Part shown: positions 13,598 through 21,473 of the stretch, piece after piece
Layout of the letters: each line of letters starts with the position of its first letter
How positions within the stretch are numbered: position 1 is the stretch's first letter
IMG/VR virus record: IMGVR_UViG_3300006052_000023
Coordinates: 1 to 30,786 of that record
Direction: 5' to 3' (one strand)
Length of the DNA: 30,786 nucleotides
Source of the DNA: a virus
The notes under the pieces: model-generated
Databases searched by the model: none
Told to the model about the DNA's origin: nothing
Seen by the model: only the letters and a program-made list of their open reading frames with translations
Translations under genes and position numbers: made by a program

Positions 13598-14371
13598 ATG
13601 GCTTTTCAATTTGGAAGTGGTGTCGTATGGTGTACCCCGCAAACGGGAAATCTCGCCACTAACCCGACTCCCGTGGAACTGGGAACCATCGAGTCGGCCA
13701 GCGTGGATTTTACCGGTACTTTGAAAGAACTGATTGGGTTCTTGCAATTTCCTGATGATGTGGCCGTGGGTGAAAAAAAGGTGTCTGGCAAGATTACCAT
13801 GGGGCGCATTGATGCTTTTACCTTTAACCAGGTCTTTTTTGCGGATACTACGTCCACTCCGCAGACGAATGACCAGTACAACGAATCTCGCACCGTGGCC
13901 GCCGGCGCCGCGACCGTGGTTCCTCCGGGTTCCGGAACCTTTGTGGGCGATCTGGGTGTGATTTATGCCTCCGGGGCCAACGCCGGAAAACGATTTACAA
14001 AGGTTGCCTCTGCCCCGGCGGTGGGGCAATATACCAATTCCGGAACCACGGCGTACGGTTTCAATACCGGAGATAACGCGTCGGTTGTATTAATTTCTTA
14101 CCAATACACGATCGCCGCGACCGGTACTTCTTACCAGATCAATAACCAGATCATGGGTTATGGTCCGGTAATCTCTCTTGACTTTTTGTGGGGATACCAG
14201 GGTGGTTACCAGGGCGCGGCGAATGCCCTGGGAATTCATTTGTACGCGGCCCGTATCTCCAAACTAAACCTGGCAGCCAAGAATACCGATTATGTCAAAC
14301 CAGAGTTCGACTATTCGGCATTCGCCAATGCCTCCGGCCAGGTGGGATATATCATCCAGTCGGCGAACTAA
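13598..14371 (+). CDS. Tail tube protein, copy 2 (ATG start), likely major
   Basis: 257 residues, ATG 13598 with AAGGAG five bases upstream, nine bases after copy 1. It is a tandem paralogue of copy 1: the N-terminal block (MAFQFGSGVVWCTP ...) and the C-terminal block (YQINNQIMGYGPV ... VGYIIQSAN) are conserved at protein level, while synonymous sites differ widely, so the duplication is not recent. The variable centre is shorter and contains GDLGVIYASGANAGKRFTKV. The better start codon and the strong terminator after it suggest that this is the abundant tube protein. Both copies could be built into the same tube. Confidence 0.83.
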   Translation: MAFQFGSGVVWCTPQTGNLATNPTPVELGTIESASVDFTGTLKELIGFLQFPDDVAVGEKKVSGKITMGRIDAFTFNQVFFADTTSTPQTNDQYNESRTVAAGAATVVPPGSGTFVGDLGVIYASGANAGKRFTKVASAPAVGQYTNSGTTAYGFNTGDNASVVLISYQYTIAATGTSYQINNQIMGYGPVISLDFLWGYQGGYQGAANALGIHLYAARISKLNLAAKNTDYVKPEFDYSAFANASGQVGYIIQSAN

Positions 14372-14393
14372 CGGCCCGACGTAGTACAATAAT

Positions 14394-14428
14394 GGGGCCG
14401 ACTGAAAACAGTCGGTCCCAAATTTTTT
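14394..14428 (+). terminator. Rho-independent terminator after tail tube genes
   Basis: GGGGCCGACTG at 14394-14404 pairs with CAGTCGGTCCC at 14409-14419 (11 pairs, one G-T) around an AAAA loop, followed by AAATTTTTT at 14420-14428. This is a classic terminator separating the abundant tube genes from the chaperone and tape measure genes. Read-through or a downstream promoter must feed the later genes. Confidence 0.92.
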
Positions 14429-14445
14429 GTTTTACCGGAGAATAC

Positions 14446-14775
14446 ATGGCACGAACCAAAGAAGTTGAAATCTATGGACAAAAATTTGTCATTGCTTCTC
14501 TCACCCTCGACCAAGTTGAACAATTATTTCCTGCCACCAAAGAAGAACAAGACAAGTTGAAAGAAAATCCCCTGGGACAGGCCGAACGGGTATATCAGTG
14601 TATATCGTTCAGTTTGAGTACCGCCCGTCCTGACGATCCCTGGGACAAGGCCCGTATCAAACGAGAACTGGACATGGTTACTTTTGGCGAGTTGCACCTG
14701 GCAATTCTTCGGCTCAGTGGCCTGGCGCCCGAGGAAGGCGCGGGGGAACCGAGGGCAACTCCGAGCATTCATTAA
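14446..14775 (+). CDS. Tail assembly chaperone (G-like)
   Basis: 109 residues. The true start is ATG 14446, after the terminator, with CCGGAG five bases upstream; the longer frame reaching back to 14188 runs through the tube gene and is not used. The product (MARTKEVEIYGQKFVIASLT, LDQVEQLFPAT ..., ERVYQCISFSLSTARPDDPW, FGELHLAILRLSG) has the small alpha-beta pattern of the first tail assembly chaperone of siphophages, which sits between tube and tape measure genes. Near its 3' end the sequence GGGGGAA (14742-14748) could allow a -1 frameshift into the following frame to make a longer G-T type fusion. Confidence 0.8.
   Translation: MARTKEVEIYGQKFVIASLTLDQVEQLFPATKEEQDKLKENPLGQAERVYQCISFSLSTARPDDPWDKARIKRELDMVTFGELHLAILRLSGLAPEEGAGEPRATPSIH
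14742..14748 (+). promoter_or_regulatory. Candidate -1 ribosomal frameshift site
   Basis: The heptamer G GGG GAA lies in frame with the chaperone gene. Slipping back one base re-pairs GGG with GGG in the P site and reads GGA in the A site, and the new frame stays open to 15068. A Shine-Dalgarno-like GAGGAAGG lies just upstream (14731-14738), a type of stimulator known from bacterial frameshifting. I see no strong downstream stem. Confidence 0.55.
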
Positions 14776-15068
14776 ATTACGGCACCATTCGGGGTTGCGT
14801 GATTACGGTGACGGGATGGACATGGGAATATGTCGGGGCAATGGCCTTTTGCGATATTATGTCGATGTTTGAGTATTGGGCCGATTGCCCTCCCGAGCAT
14901 CTTTTGTTTCGTGGGTTCGTTGGTTACGAAGGAAAAAAGAAAAAACAGGCTCCGACACCAATGGAACAGCGCCTCGTGGCCGGAATGCCAGGATACAGTT
15001 TGGACGGAATGCCAGACTGGCGGAGGACGGCAATTGAAAGAGAATTGAACAAAATGAAAAAGGGGTGA
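14748..15068 (+). CDS. Tail assembly chaperone extension (T-like), -1 frame
   Basis: The frame is open from well before 14742 to the stop at 15068. A stand-alone start at GTG 14799 would give 89 residues but has no convincing ribosome binding site and would cut off the likely N-terminal helix (SLNYGTIRGCVITVT). Reading through the slip site gives a fusion of about 207 residues. The T-like part (GWTWEYVGAMAFCDIMSMFE, DCPPEHLLFRGFVGYE, then a basic, polar C-terminus) fits the second half of G/GT chaperones. Only four bases separate its stop from the tape measure start, the usual arrangement. Confidence 0.65.
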   Translation, partial: TEGNSEHSLNYGTIRGCVITVTGWTWEYVGAMAFCDIMSMFEYWADCPPEHLLFRGFVGYEGKKKKQAPTPMEQRLVAGMPGYSLDGMPDWRRTAIERELNKMKKG

Positions 15069-15072
15069 TTGT

Positions 15073-18000
15073 GTGGCCGACGAGAATGAGATAAAAACTA
15101 ATATCACGGGCGACGCCTCTCAACTCAATGCAACATTGGACGAGGCGCAGGCCCGAATTGATGCCTTTTTTGCAAAGACCGCAAAAGGGCAACAAATGTC
15201 GGTCAACTACGCCTGGGGCCAGGCCCTAAAAGAAGATGCCACCCGGACGGAAGAAGCCAAGGCAAAACTAGAAGAATACAACCGAGTTATTGCCGAAAAC
15301 AAAGCAAGACAAGAAGCGGCCACCGACGAGTATCTTCGTGGGTTCGCGGCACAGCAACAGGCCTCGGGTGTATACGCGCGGGCGGCCCAACAAGAGACTC
15401 AAAACTTAGGCGATGCACAGGCCCGGGCCGTGGCAATGGCGAATACGCTACGCACGGGCGGAGTCGCCTCCGATGACGCGGCCAGTGCCCTTCGAAATCT
15501 TGGCTTTAGTGCCGAGGCCACCGCCGAGGCCATGCGCATGGCCGGGTTCTCTGCCGAGGAAATGGGAGAAGAGGCCGACGCCGGTGCCAATAAGGCCACC
15601 TACAGCATGTTTCGTGCCCGTGCCGCGGCCCAGGGATTTGGGGCGGCCCTCTCCGGAAGTCCCGGTGGATTGACTTTTGGAATGGCCCGAATGGCCGCGG
15701 CCTCATCGGTACTTGGACCCATTCTAGAAGCTGCTTTTCCGGTCATTGGTCTTCTTGTTTTTATTGACCTTCTTTCTCAATTACCGGCGATGTACGACAA
15801 ACTAGTTGACAAGGTCGCCGGATGGGGAAAGGCACAAGAGCAAGTATTTTCTCAAAATATTAAAGATGTTACTGCCGCAATTACCCGGGCAGATCAACTT
15901 GCGCAACGTCGGGCGCAAGACCAAGGAGCAGAAGTAACTGCCGAAACCGGTAAAAAATCCCTTGGTTTAGGCGCCGAAGAAGAGGCCCTGCGGCAATATC
16001 AAGCAGAACTTGGTAATACCCAAAAACAGCTCTATGAAATTAAGTCTACTCTGGACTCGACCGACTATACCAAGGCTTTTCATTTGGGTCGAAATGCTCG
16101 AACTGGTCAAGAATATAAGACTCAGGTACCAAATCTAGATAATGAAGAATTTCAGAAAGGAGTCGATAAACAATTTGATCTTTTCAATCATTATTTAGAT
16201 GATCTTGAAAAAAAGACCGGTCAACGAAAAGTTGCCCTCGACCCTATTGATTGGACCGCTTCAGATACCACGATTCGAACCAATATTCAAAAACTTTCTG
16301 AACGTATCAGCGAAGAAACAAGAAAAATAGAAGAAACGCAAGTCGATACGACTTTGCGTTTGAACAAAATTGTTCCCGAGAAAGTTCGCGCAAGCGTTGA
16401 TGAAGAAATCAAAAATTTCAATCTTGCGGAGCAATTAAAGACTGCCACTCTGGATAAGGGCAGTAACGAACGCATCGCCTCGGTTCAACGAGAACTCGAC
16501 AACTTGGTTGCCATGGGTCGGGCCGGTACGGATGAGTACATCCAGACTCAAATAAAACTTGCCCAGACTACCCAGACGGTTCACGCGGCCCAGTTTGCCG
16601 AGTTTTCGGCAGATGCACGCGACCGAATTGATCAAATTCGTCAAGATGCCGACGCCGAACAAACTCAAAACCAGAGAAAACTATCGGTTGCCATTGCGGC
16701 CCACGGGGCAGAATCTGCCGAGGCGCAAAAGGCCGCCCAGGACATAATCACGGCCCGTCGGGCGCAGGGCGAGGCCGAGATTGGTCAATTGCGGTTGGTC
16801 TTGGAAGAGGCCGTTAAAGATCACGGTCTGGAATCATCCGAGGCCCGCCGGGCCTACGGGGAAATTACCAAGGCGGCCACTAAGATGGCCGATGATATTC
16901 GGGCCGCCCAGAACAAAATACATGAAGAAATGCGCAAGGCGGATGCCGAGGAAACAGACCGGGCAACAAAGAGGGCCGTTGATCAGAGTATCCAGGCGCA
17001 AAAAGATTTTGATGAGCAACAAAAAATTGCCCAGGAAAAGGCGGCCTTACAAGAGAAGGCCGGTCAACGTGTCGGAGGTCTAGTAGGAATCCAGGCCGAA
17101 CGTACGGCCATCGAACAACGACGGGCCATGATCGAGGCAACTCGTCAAATTGACGAGAAGTTCGCCCAAGATCAAGTAACAATTGAAACTAATGCGGATC
17201 GGAAAAAACTGGAGAATTTGAAAGAAACCGATTCCAACTACGTAACTGAGAAAGAGGCCCTGGAAAACAAACTGGCCGATGACGAGAAGAAAGGCGTCGA
17301 CCGGATTCTTGAAATAAATCGTAAGGCAAAAGAAGAACTTGCCAAACTTGACCAGAAAGAATTGGCCGATCGAGAGAAAACTCAACAAAGTTTTGTAACA
17401 TTCTGGGATTCAATCTGGGACAAAATGTTGTTCCGGGCGCATAGTTTTTCCCAGGCGATGACTTTTCTTTGGCAAGATATCGCCAAGAAAGGCATTGATT
17501 CTTTGGTAAAACTGGCCGGAGAATTCGTGGCAAAGTATGTATTCATGGAGGCAGTTGATGCCCTCATGCATGTTAAATTTATTCAAAACTTAACCGCCTG
17601 GATCGCTAAAAAACTTGCCATTGAAACCGGGGCCGAGGCTAAAAAAAGAACACAGGCCGCGGCCGAGACGGCCATGGTAATAACGGAACAAGCAAAGCAG
17701 ACAACCGCCGTCGTGGCGGCTCAGACGAAACAAACCGCCGTTATTAAAGCGGCCAAAACGGCCCAGGCCGCGGCCGCGGGAGCCAGTGTCGCGGCCCAGA
17801 TTGCTGCCAACGCGGCCCTGGCACATTCGGATGTCGGAACCGCGGCGGCCGTGGTATTTTTACAAGCCATCGAAAATATTCCATTTCCGGACAATGTCGT
17901 AGCTGCCCCTATTCTTGCCGATCAAACATATACCGCCGGCCTACCCTTCGCCATCGCCGCCTCGGCCGCGGGAGGTTGGGACCTGCCGGGCGGCGGACCT

Positions 18001-18270
18001 TTCGCCACGTTGTTACATGCGCATGAAATGGTTTTACCGGCGCACCTGGCCGAGAATATTCGACGCATGTCGGACCCCATGGGCAGCAATGCGACCCCCG
18101 GCGCACCGGCCCATTTTCACTTTCATCAGGGAGACGTACACGCCCTCGATGGTTCTTCCGTGGGAGAAGTTATGAGCCGTTCTCCCAACACATTTGTCAA
18201 GATGGTCGAGAGCGGCCTACGCCGAGGTGCCTTCGGTAACTTGAAAAATCTTTCAAGGAGGGGACATTGA
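15073..18270 (+). CDS. Tape measure protein
   Basis: 1065 residues, GTG start at 15073 with AAGGGG just upstream. It is the longest helical gene, directly after the chaperones: a long series of charged, Ala- and Gln-rich coiled coils (about 20-150, 300-760), with a hydrophobic segment at about 212-240 (SVLGPILEAAFPVIGLLVFI) and another helical region around 780-860. The C-terminal part is Ala-rich and ends in a compact region (LLHAHEMVLPAHLAENIRRM, HFHFHQGDVHAL) of the kind seen at the C-termini of tape measure proteins. It sets tail length and is probably injected with DNA; at about 1.5 angstroms per residue it implies a tail of roughly 160 nm. No peptidase domain is obvious. Confidence 0.9.
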   Translation: MADENEIKTNITGDASQLNATLDEAQARIDAFFAKTAKGQQMSVNYAWGQALKEDATRTEEAKAKLEEYNRVIAENKARQEAATDEYLRGFAAQQQASGVYARAAQQETQNLGDAQARAVAMANTLRTGGVASDDAASALRNLGFSAEATAEAMRMAGFSAEEMGEEADAGANKATYSMFRARAAAQGFGAALSGSPGGLTFGMARMAAASSVLGPILEAAFPVIGLLVFIDLLSQLPAMYDKLVDKVAGWGKAQEQVFSQNIKDVTAAITRADQLAQRRAQDQGAEVTAETGKKSLGLGAEEEALRQYQAELGNTQKQLYEIKSTLDSTDYTKAFHLGRNARTGQEYKTQVPNLDNEEFQKGVDKQFDLFNHYLDDLEKKTGQRKVALDPIDWTASDTTIRTNIQKLSERISEETRKIEETQVDTTLRLNKIVPEKVRASVDEEIKNFNLAEQLKTATLDKGSNERIASVQRELDNLVAMGRAGTDEYIQTQIKLAQTTQTVHAAQFAEFSADARDRIDQIRQDADAEQTQNQRKLSVAIAAHGAESAEAQKAAQDIITARRAQGEAEIGQLRLVLEEAVKDHGLESSEARRAYGEITKAATKMADDIRAAQNKIHEEMRKADAEETDRATKRAVDQSIQAQKDFDEQQKIAQEKAALQEKAGQRVGGLVGIQAERTAIEQRRAMIEATRQIDEKFAQDQVTIETNADRKKLENLKETDSNYVTEKEALENKLADDEKKGVDRILEINRKAKEELAKLDQKELADREKTQQSFVTFWDSIWDKMLFRAHSFSQAMTFLWQDIAKKGIDSLVKLAGEFVAKYVFMEAVDALMHVKFIQNLTAWIAKKLAIETGAEAKKRTQAAAETAMVITEQAKQTTAVVAAQTKQTAVIKAAKTAQAAAAGASVAAQIAANAALAHSDVGTAAAVVFLQAIENIPFPDNVVAAPILADQTYTAGLPFAIAASAAGGWDLPGGGPFATLLHAHEMVLPAHLAENIRRMSDPMGSNATPGAPAHFHFHQGDVHALDGSSVGEVMSRSPNTFVKMVESGLRRGAFGNLKNLSRRGH

Positions 18271-19235
18271 GTTTAACTACAAATGTTCCAGTTTTTCCTG
18301 GTTTTATACCGGATCAGGTGGGAGGGGCGGCCGTGACCTATCCGGTTCGATCACCCACCTGGAACATCAAAAAGACGCCCAAGTGGAATAATGTCCGGCA
18401 TCAAGCCGTCAATGGGCGAATGTTGGTGGTAAAATATTGGGCAAATCCTCTTTGGGATTTTGAATTGGCCTACGGATATATCAAAGATAATCCCGCGGAT
18501 CAGGCCGCCTTTTATCCGACTCCCATTCCATATACGGATTATCAAATTCTTTCCGGATTTTACAATGGGATGCAGGGGGGAGGAAATGAGTTTGCCTTTA
18601 CTCCACCGGATTCCGTGGTCGGAGGGACCTTTACCACCTCCGCCGTAAGTGGTACCAGTAACTACTGGACCATTTATGTCAATAACACGCTCTCGGCCGG
18701 CTTGTACGCCATTCTCTCCGGCTTTACCACGACGACCTGGTTAAATGGCCAAATTCTACCCATCATCCGGGCCACTCCGACGTACATCGTCGTATATTAT
18801 GTCCATGCAAATCAGGCCCTGGTAAATGAGGCGGCCGGACACGTGATCGCCGGCCAATCCCTGGCCACCCCAGATTCTAACAACAACATTCCTTTGATCA
18901 ATACAACCGGAGGTTATCCCACGTTACCCCTGGGCGGAACCCCCACGGTGACAAATCCGGTGACCGAGGCAACGCAGTTAATCGACGCCGCGTCGCTTTC
19001 TGTTTACGCAAATGGTACATTAGTTGGCTCAGGTTATACCATACAACCCGCCGATAGCATTGCTCCGTATGGTGGACTGGTGCTGAACTTTACCTCGGCT
19101 CCGTCATCTCCGGTCATGGCTCTTTTCAATTACTACTATCTTTGTCGTTTTTCAGAAGATTCCCAAGAGTTTGAGAATTTTATGACCGGACTTTGGATGT
19201 GTAGTTCACTAAAATTTGAACAGGTGCGAATTTGA
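18267..19235 (+). CDS. Distal tail protein (RcGTA g12 / DUF2460 position)
   Basis: 322 residues, TTG start at 18267 overlapping the tape measure stop (TTGA), with AAGGAGGGG upstream. The N-terminal part (VTYPVRSPTWNIKKTPKWNN, MLVVKYWANPLWDFELAYGY) resembles the conserved core of distal tail proteins that join the tube to the hub: strand-rich, with an aromatic 'W.FEL.Y.Y' segment. The C-terminal half is Thr/Gly-rich and beta (SGYTIQPADSIAPYGGLVLN, FNYYYLCRFSEDSQEFENFM). Position after the tape measure and before the hub-like gene is the same as RcGTA g12. Family assignment by position is stronger than by motif. Confidence 0.68.
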   Translation: MSLTTNVPVFPGFIPDQVGGAAVTYPVRSPTWNIKKTPKWNNVRHQAVNGRMLVVKYWANPLWDFELAYGYIKDNPADQAAFYPTPIPYTDYQILSGFYNGMQGGGNEFAFTPPDSVVGGTFTTSAVSGTSNYWTIYVNNTLSAGLYAILSGFTTTTWLNGQILPIIRATPTYIVVYYVHANQALVNEAAGHVIAGQSLATPDSNNNIPLINTTGGYPTLPLGGTPTVTNPVTEATQLIDAASLSVYANGTLVGSGYTIQPADSIAPYGGLVLNFTSAPSSPVMALFNYYYLCRFSEDSQEFENFMTGLWMCSSLKFEQVRI

Positions 19236-20755
19236 GAGTCATCTACGATCCCGCCGGCAACGATATCAGTACAACAATGCAGACCAGTCTTCAAAACAAC
19301 CGGTCTGTGTTCATGGCCAATTTATATACGTTTATGCATCGCCAGTTTTGGAAAAATGACACCGCGGGTAATATTGTTATTTGGTCATTTACCGATGCCG
19401 ATATTCCACTGGCCTTGCAGCAACTGCAACTTTTTGCCTCGGGTGCCTCTAATCCTCTTACATTGAATAATAGTCATGTTGTGTATAACCAATCTTCTGG
19501 TTCAAGTTACATAACATACTCTCCGGAGAAAATTACCCGTGGAAAACTTTCATATGAAGTTGGCCTAGTCGCAAAAGATGTAGAGGTAACTTGGTACATC
19601 GACGATACCCAAGACTATTTTGCGGCCCTGAGTGGAAGTTATGGAACCTTGCAAACACCGGCCACTTCTGCACTTTCCATGAAACAAGCAATGGCGACGT
19701 ACCGGGCATTTGATGACTGCCCATTCTGGATTCATCGGGGAGTATTTTTCGCCACGCAACCAATTTGGGACGGTAGTTTACTGGGTTGTTTTACCGACGG
19801 TACGGGGCAAATTGTCGCCGGTCAAACTCCTTTTCTAATTGCCAACGGGGGAACGTTTATCGTTCCGGCCGGGGCCAACCAATTGCAAATGGGGATGAAC
19901 GACTATCCGTACAGTGATAATTCCGGGGCCTGGGTAATGTCGGTAAACGCGAGCAACGTGACGGTCAATAGTACGTGTGCGCCTTACGTGTATACCGCCG
20001 GTGTATTGAACACGGCCTTTCCTATTCCAAGTTCTGGACAGGCGGCCCCGGTGGTAGTATCTGGTTTGACCGCCGGCCAAAATGTTTTGATTCAATATGT
20101 AAGTGGAACTTGCGGACTACATTTTAGTTCTCCCCCGTTTTTTGGTCCCATCGGCGCGGTGAATTTCGCCTTTTCAGGTTCATCCAGTTCGCCTGGTCAA
20201 TATGCCGTTTCCACTATTCCCACCAGTACGCCCGTATTGGAAGGAACATCCTTAATGTACCGTGGATTTATCCGGAAGACCTCCGCGGCCGCCGACAGTC
20301 TTTCAATTACGTTGGGAAGTCTTATGCAGATTTTACAAGACACCCAGTTTCCTACTCAATTGATTATGCCCGGTAATCGAGATGTGCAGTTTATTCCATC
20401 TCCGGGGGTCAGTTCGGCATATTTGACCACGCCACTTACGGTAACATCGCCGGTATCTGTTACTTTTAAGGCCGGCTCCACACTTACACAAAATCAATTG
20501 CAAGATTGTTGGGTTACTTTTCAACCTTCACTTCCGGCCAACGTATGGGCGCCTCAAAGCGGCCTTCCTCCCGTCTCGACCCCCGGATGGCGGATTATGA
20601 GCAACACCGCGGCCGCCTCGGGGGCAAATACGAACGTTACATTCTACGACCCACTTATCATTCCGGCCTCACCCGCGGCCGTAAACGTCTTTACTCAAAC
20701 CTCCGGCAGCGCGCCGGGATTCAATGCTGTTCCACCGCCCGAAAACAGTCTATAA
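19232..20755 (+). CDS. Tail hub-like protein (RcGTA g13 / DUF2163-like)
   Basis: 507 residues, TTG at 19232 overlapping the previous stop in TTGA; only a weak CAGGTG precedes it, so translation is probably coupled. The N-terminal part has VFMANLYTFMHRQFWKNDTA, IVIWSFTDADIPL and the strand ITRGKLSYEVGLVAKDVEVT, typical of hub proteins of this group (start of protein, 'T.ADIPL', 'I.RG...'). Near residue 340 is MYRGFIRKTSAAADSLSITL, where these proteins have 'F.G.I'. A beta insert (about 185-330) is unusually long. The Cys-rich C-terminal element of classic DUF2163 proteins (as in lambda gpL-type iron-sulfur hubs) is not seen. Order with the neighbours supports the call. Confidence 0.72.
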   Translation: MRVIYDPAGNDISTTMQTSLQNNRSVFMANLYTFMHRQFWKNDTAGNIVIWSFTDADIPLALQQLQLFASGASNPLTLNNSHVVYNQSSGSSYITYSPEKITRGKLSYEVGLVAKDVEVTWYIDDTQDYFAALSGSYGTLQTPATSALSMKQAMATYRAFDDCPFWIHRGVFFATQPIWDGSLLGCFTDGTGQIVAGQTPFLIANGGTFIVPAGANQLQMGMNDYPYSDNSGAWVMSVNASNVTVNSTCAPYVYTAGVLNTAFPIPSSGQAAPVVVSGLTAGQNVLIQYVSGTCGLHFSSPPFFGPIGAVNFAFSGSSSSPGQYAVSTIPTSTPVLEGTSLMYRGFIRKTSAAADSLSITLGSLMQILQDTQFPTQLIMPGNRDVQFIPSPGVSSAYLTTPLTVTSPVSVTFKAGSTLTQNQLQDCWVTFQPSLPANVWAPQSGLPPVSTPGWRIMSNTAAASGANTNVTFYDPLIIPASPAAVNVFTQTSGSAPGFNAVPPPENSL

Positions 20756-20764
20756 GGAGAATTC

Positions 20765-21001
20765 ATGGTTAATCCTCGAGTTGGTCAAATAGTTTACTAT
20801 GTATTGGAATCGGGCGAAAAACGACCGATGTTAGTAGTTGTCACAGAACTTGAACAGATCGGTGGGTATGTGTTTTTAAAACCCGGAGACGATGGCACTG
20901 CCACGACTCGTTGGGTTTGGGCGATTATGGCGCAGGCCGAAACACTCTTTACGGTAACTACTAAACCTGGTAACTGGTACTATCCTTTTCCGGAGTTGTA
21001 A
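20765..21001 (+). CDS. Small phage protein before the tail peptidase
   Basis: 78 residues, ATG 20765 with AAGGAG seven to nine bases upstream. The pattern PRVGQIVYYVLESGEKRPML, VFLKPGDDG and a C-terminal PGNWYYPFPE resembles a small SH3-like phage protein family that typically reads 'VG.IV.YVL..G..RPA' and ends 'PGTWHWP'. Its place between hub and peptidase is unusual compared with RcGTA. Function unknown. Confidence 0.72.
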   Translation: MVNPRVGQIVYYVLESGEKRPMLVVVTELEQIGGYVFLKPGDDGTATTRWVWAIMAQAETLFTVTTKPGNWYYPFPEL

Positions 21002-21002
21002 C

Positions 21003-21473
21003 ATGGATATATCAGAGCAACGCGCCGCCGTTGTTAAAGAGGCCCGGGAATGGGAGGGTACGCCCTATCATCATGGCGCCGGCCTAAAAAAGATTGGTAC
21101 AAGTTGTTCTTGGTTTATCGCCGCGGTTTTTAACAACGCCCTGGGGGCAAATTTAACCGTGGTTGAGCATGCGGAACAATGGTATCTATCGGATATCAAC
21201 ATAAAAACTAAAAACAATTTGTATTTGAATGAACTGCAACGACATGGCTTTATTGAAATTTTGGAAGAAGACCGTGGACCAGGAGACTTGTTACTCAGCC
21301 GCACAAACAATGTTCTCTATTGTCACGGTGGTATAATTTTGGCGTGGCCCTCGGTGGCGCACACAATCGTGGGTCGGGGAGTAGACATATGTCGATCGGC
21401 CTATTCCAGTTGGTACTTTGGACAAGATATAAAGTCTTTGAAATTCTATTCCTGGAAGGAATGGCATGTTTAA
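21003..21473 (+). CDS. NlpC/P60-type tail tip peptidase
   Basis: 156 residues, ATG 21003, immediately after the previous stop. It has the NlpC/P60 layout: helix (QRAAVVKEAREWEGTPYHHG), catalytic Cys in IGTSCSWFIAAVF (C35), then PGDLLL, and YCHGGIIL with H108 as candidate catalytic His and H120 as the third residue. The usual aspartate before the cysteine is a serine here. Such peptidases lie between hub and J-like genes in lambda-like and GTA-like tails and cut peptidoglycan stem peptides during entry. It overlaps the next gene by eight bases. Confidence 0.83.
   Translation: MDISEQRAAVVKEAREWEGTPYHHGAGLKKIGTSCSWFIAAVFNNALGANLTVVEHAEQWYLSDINIKTKNNLYLNELQRHGFIEILEEDRGPGDLLLSRTNNVLYCHGGIILAWPSVAHTIVGRGVDICRSAYSSWYFGQDIKSLKFYSWKEWHV

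Noticed and set aside
13232-14029. Long minus-strand open frame (265 codons) across the two tube genes
   Set aside because: It is antisense to two well-supported conserved genes, has no ribosome binding site that stands out, and its length follows from codon bias of the plus strand. The same holds for a 213-codon minus frame at 8046-8687.
14362-14390. TACAAT at 14385-14390 as a promoter -10 box before the chaperone genes
   Set aside because: No matching -35 element at the usual distance and it lies upstream of a strong terminator, so a transcript from it would stop at once.
14188-14445. N-terminal extension of the first tail chaperone into the tube gene
   Set aside because: It runs through the end of tube copy 2 and the terminator hairpin; ATG 14446 has its own ribosome binding site and gives the normal chaperone N-terminus.
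14799-15068. Separate GTG start for the second chaperone gene
   Set aside because: No convincing ribosome binding site, and the frame continues upstream with a plausible helix; a -1 frameshift fusion explains it better, though not proven.
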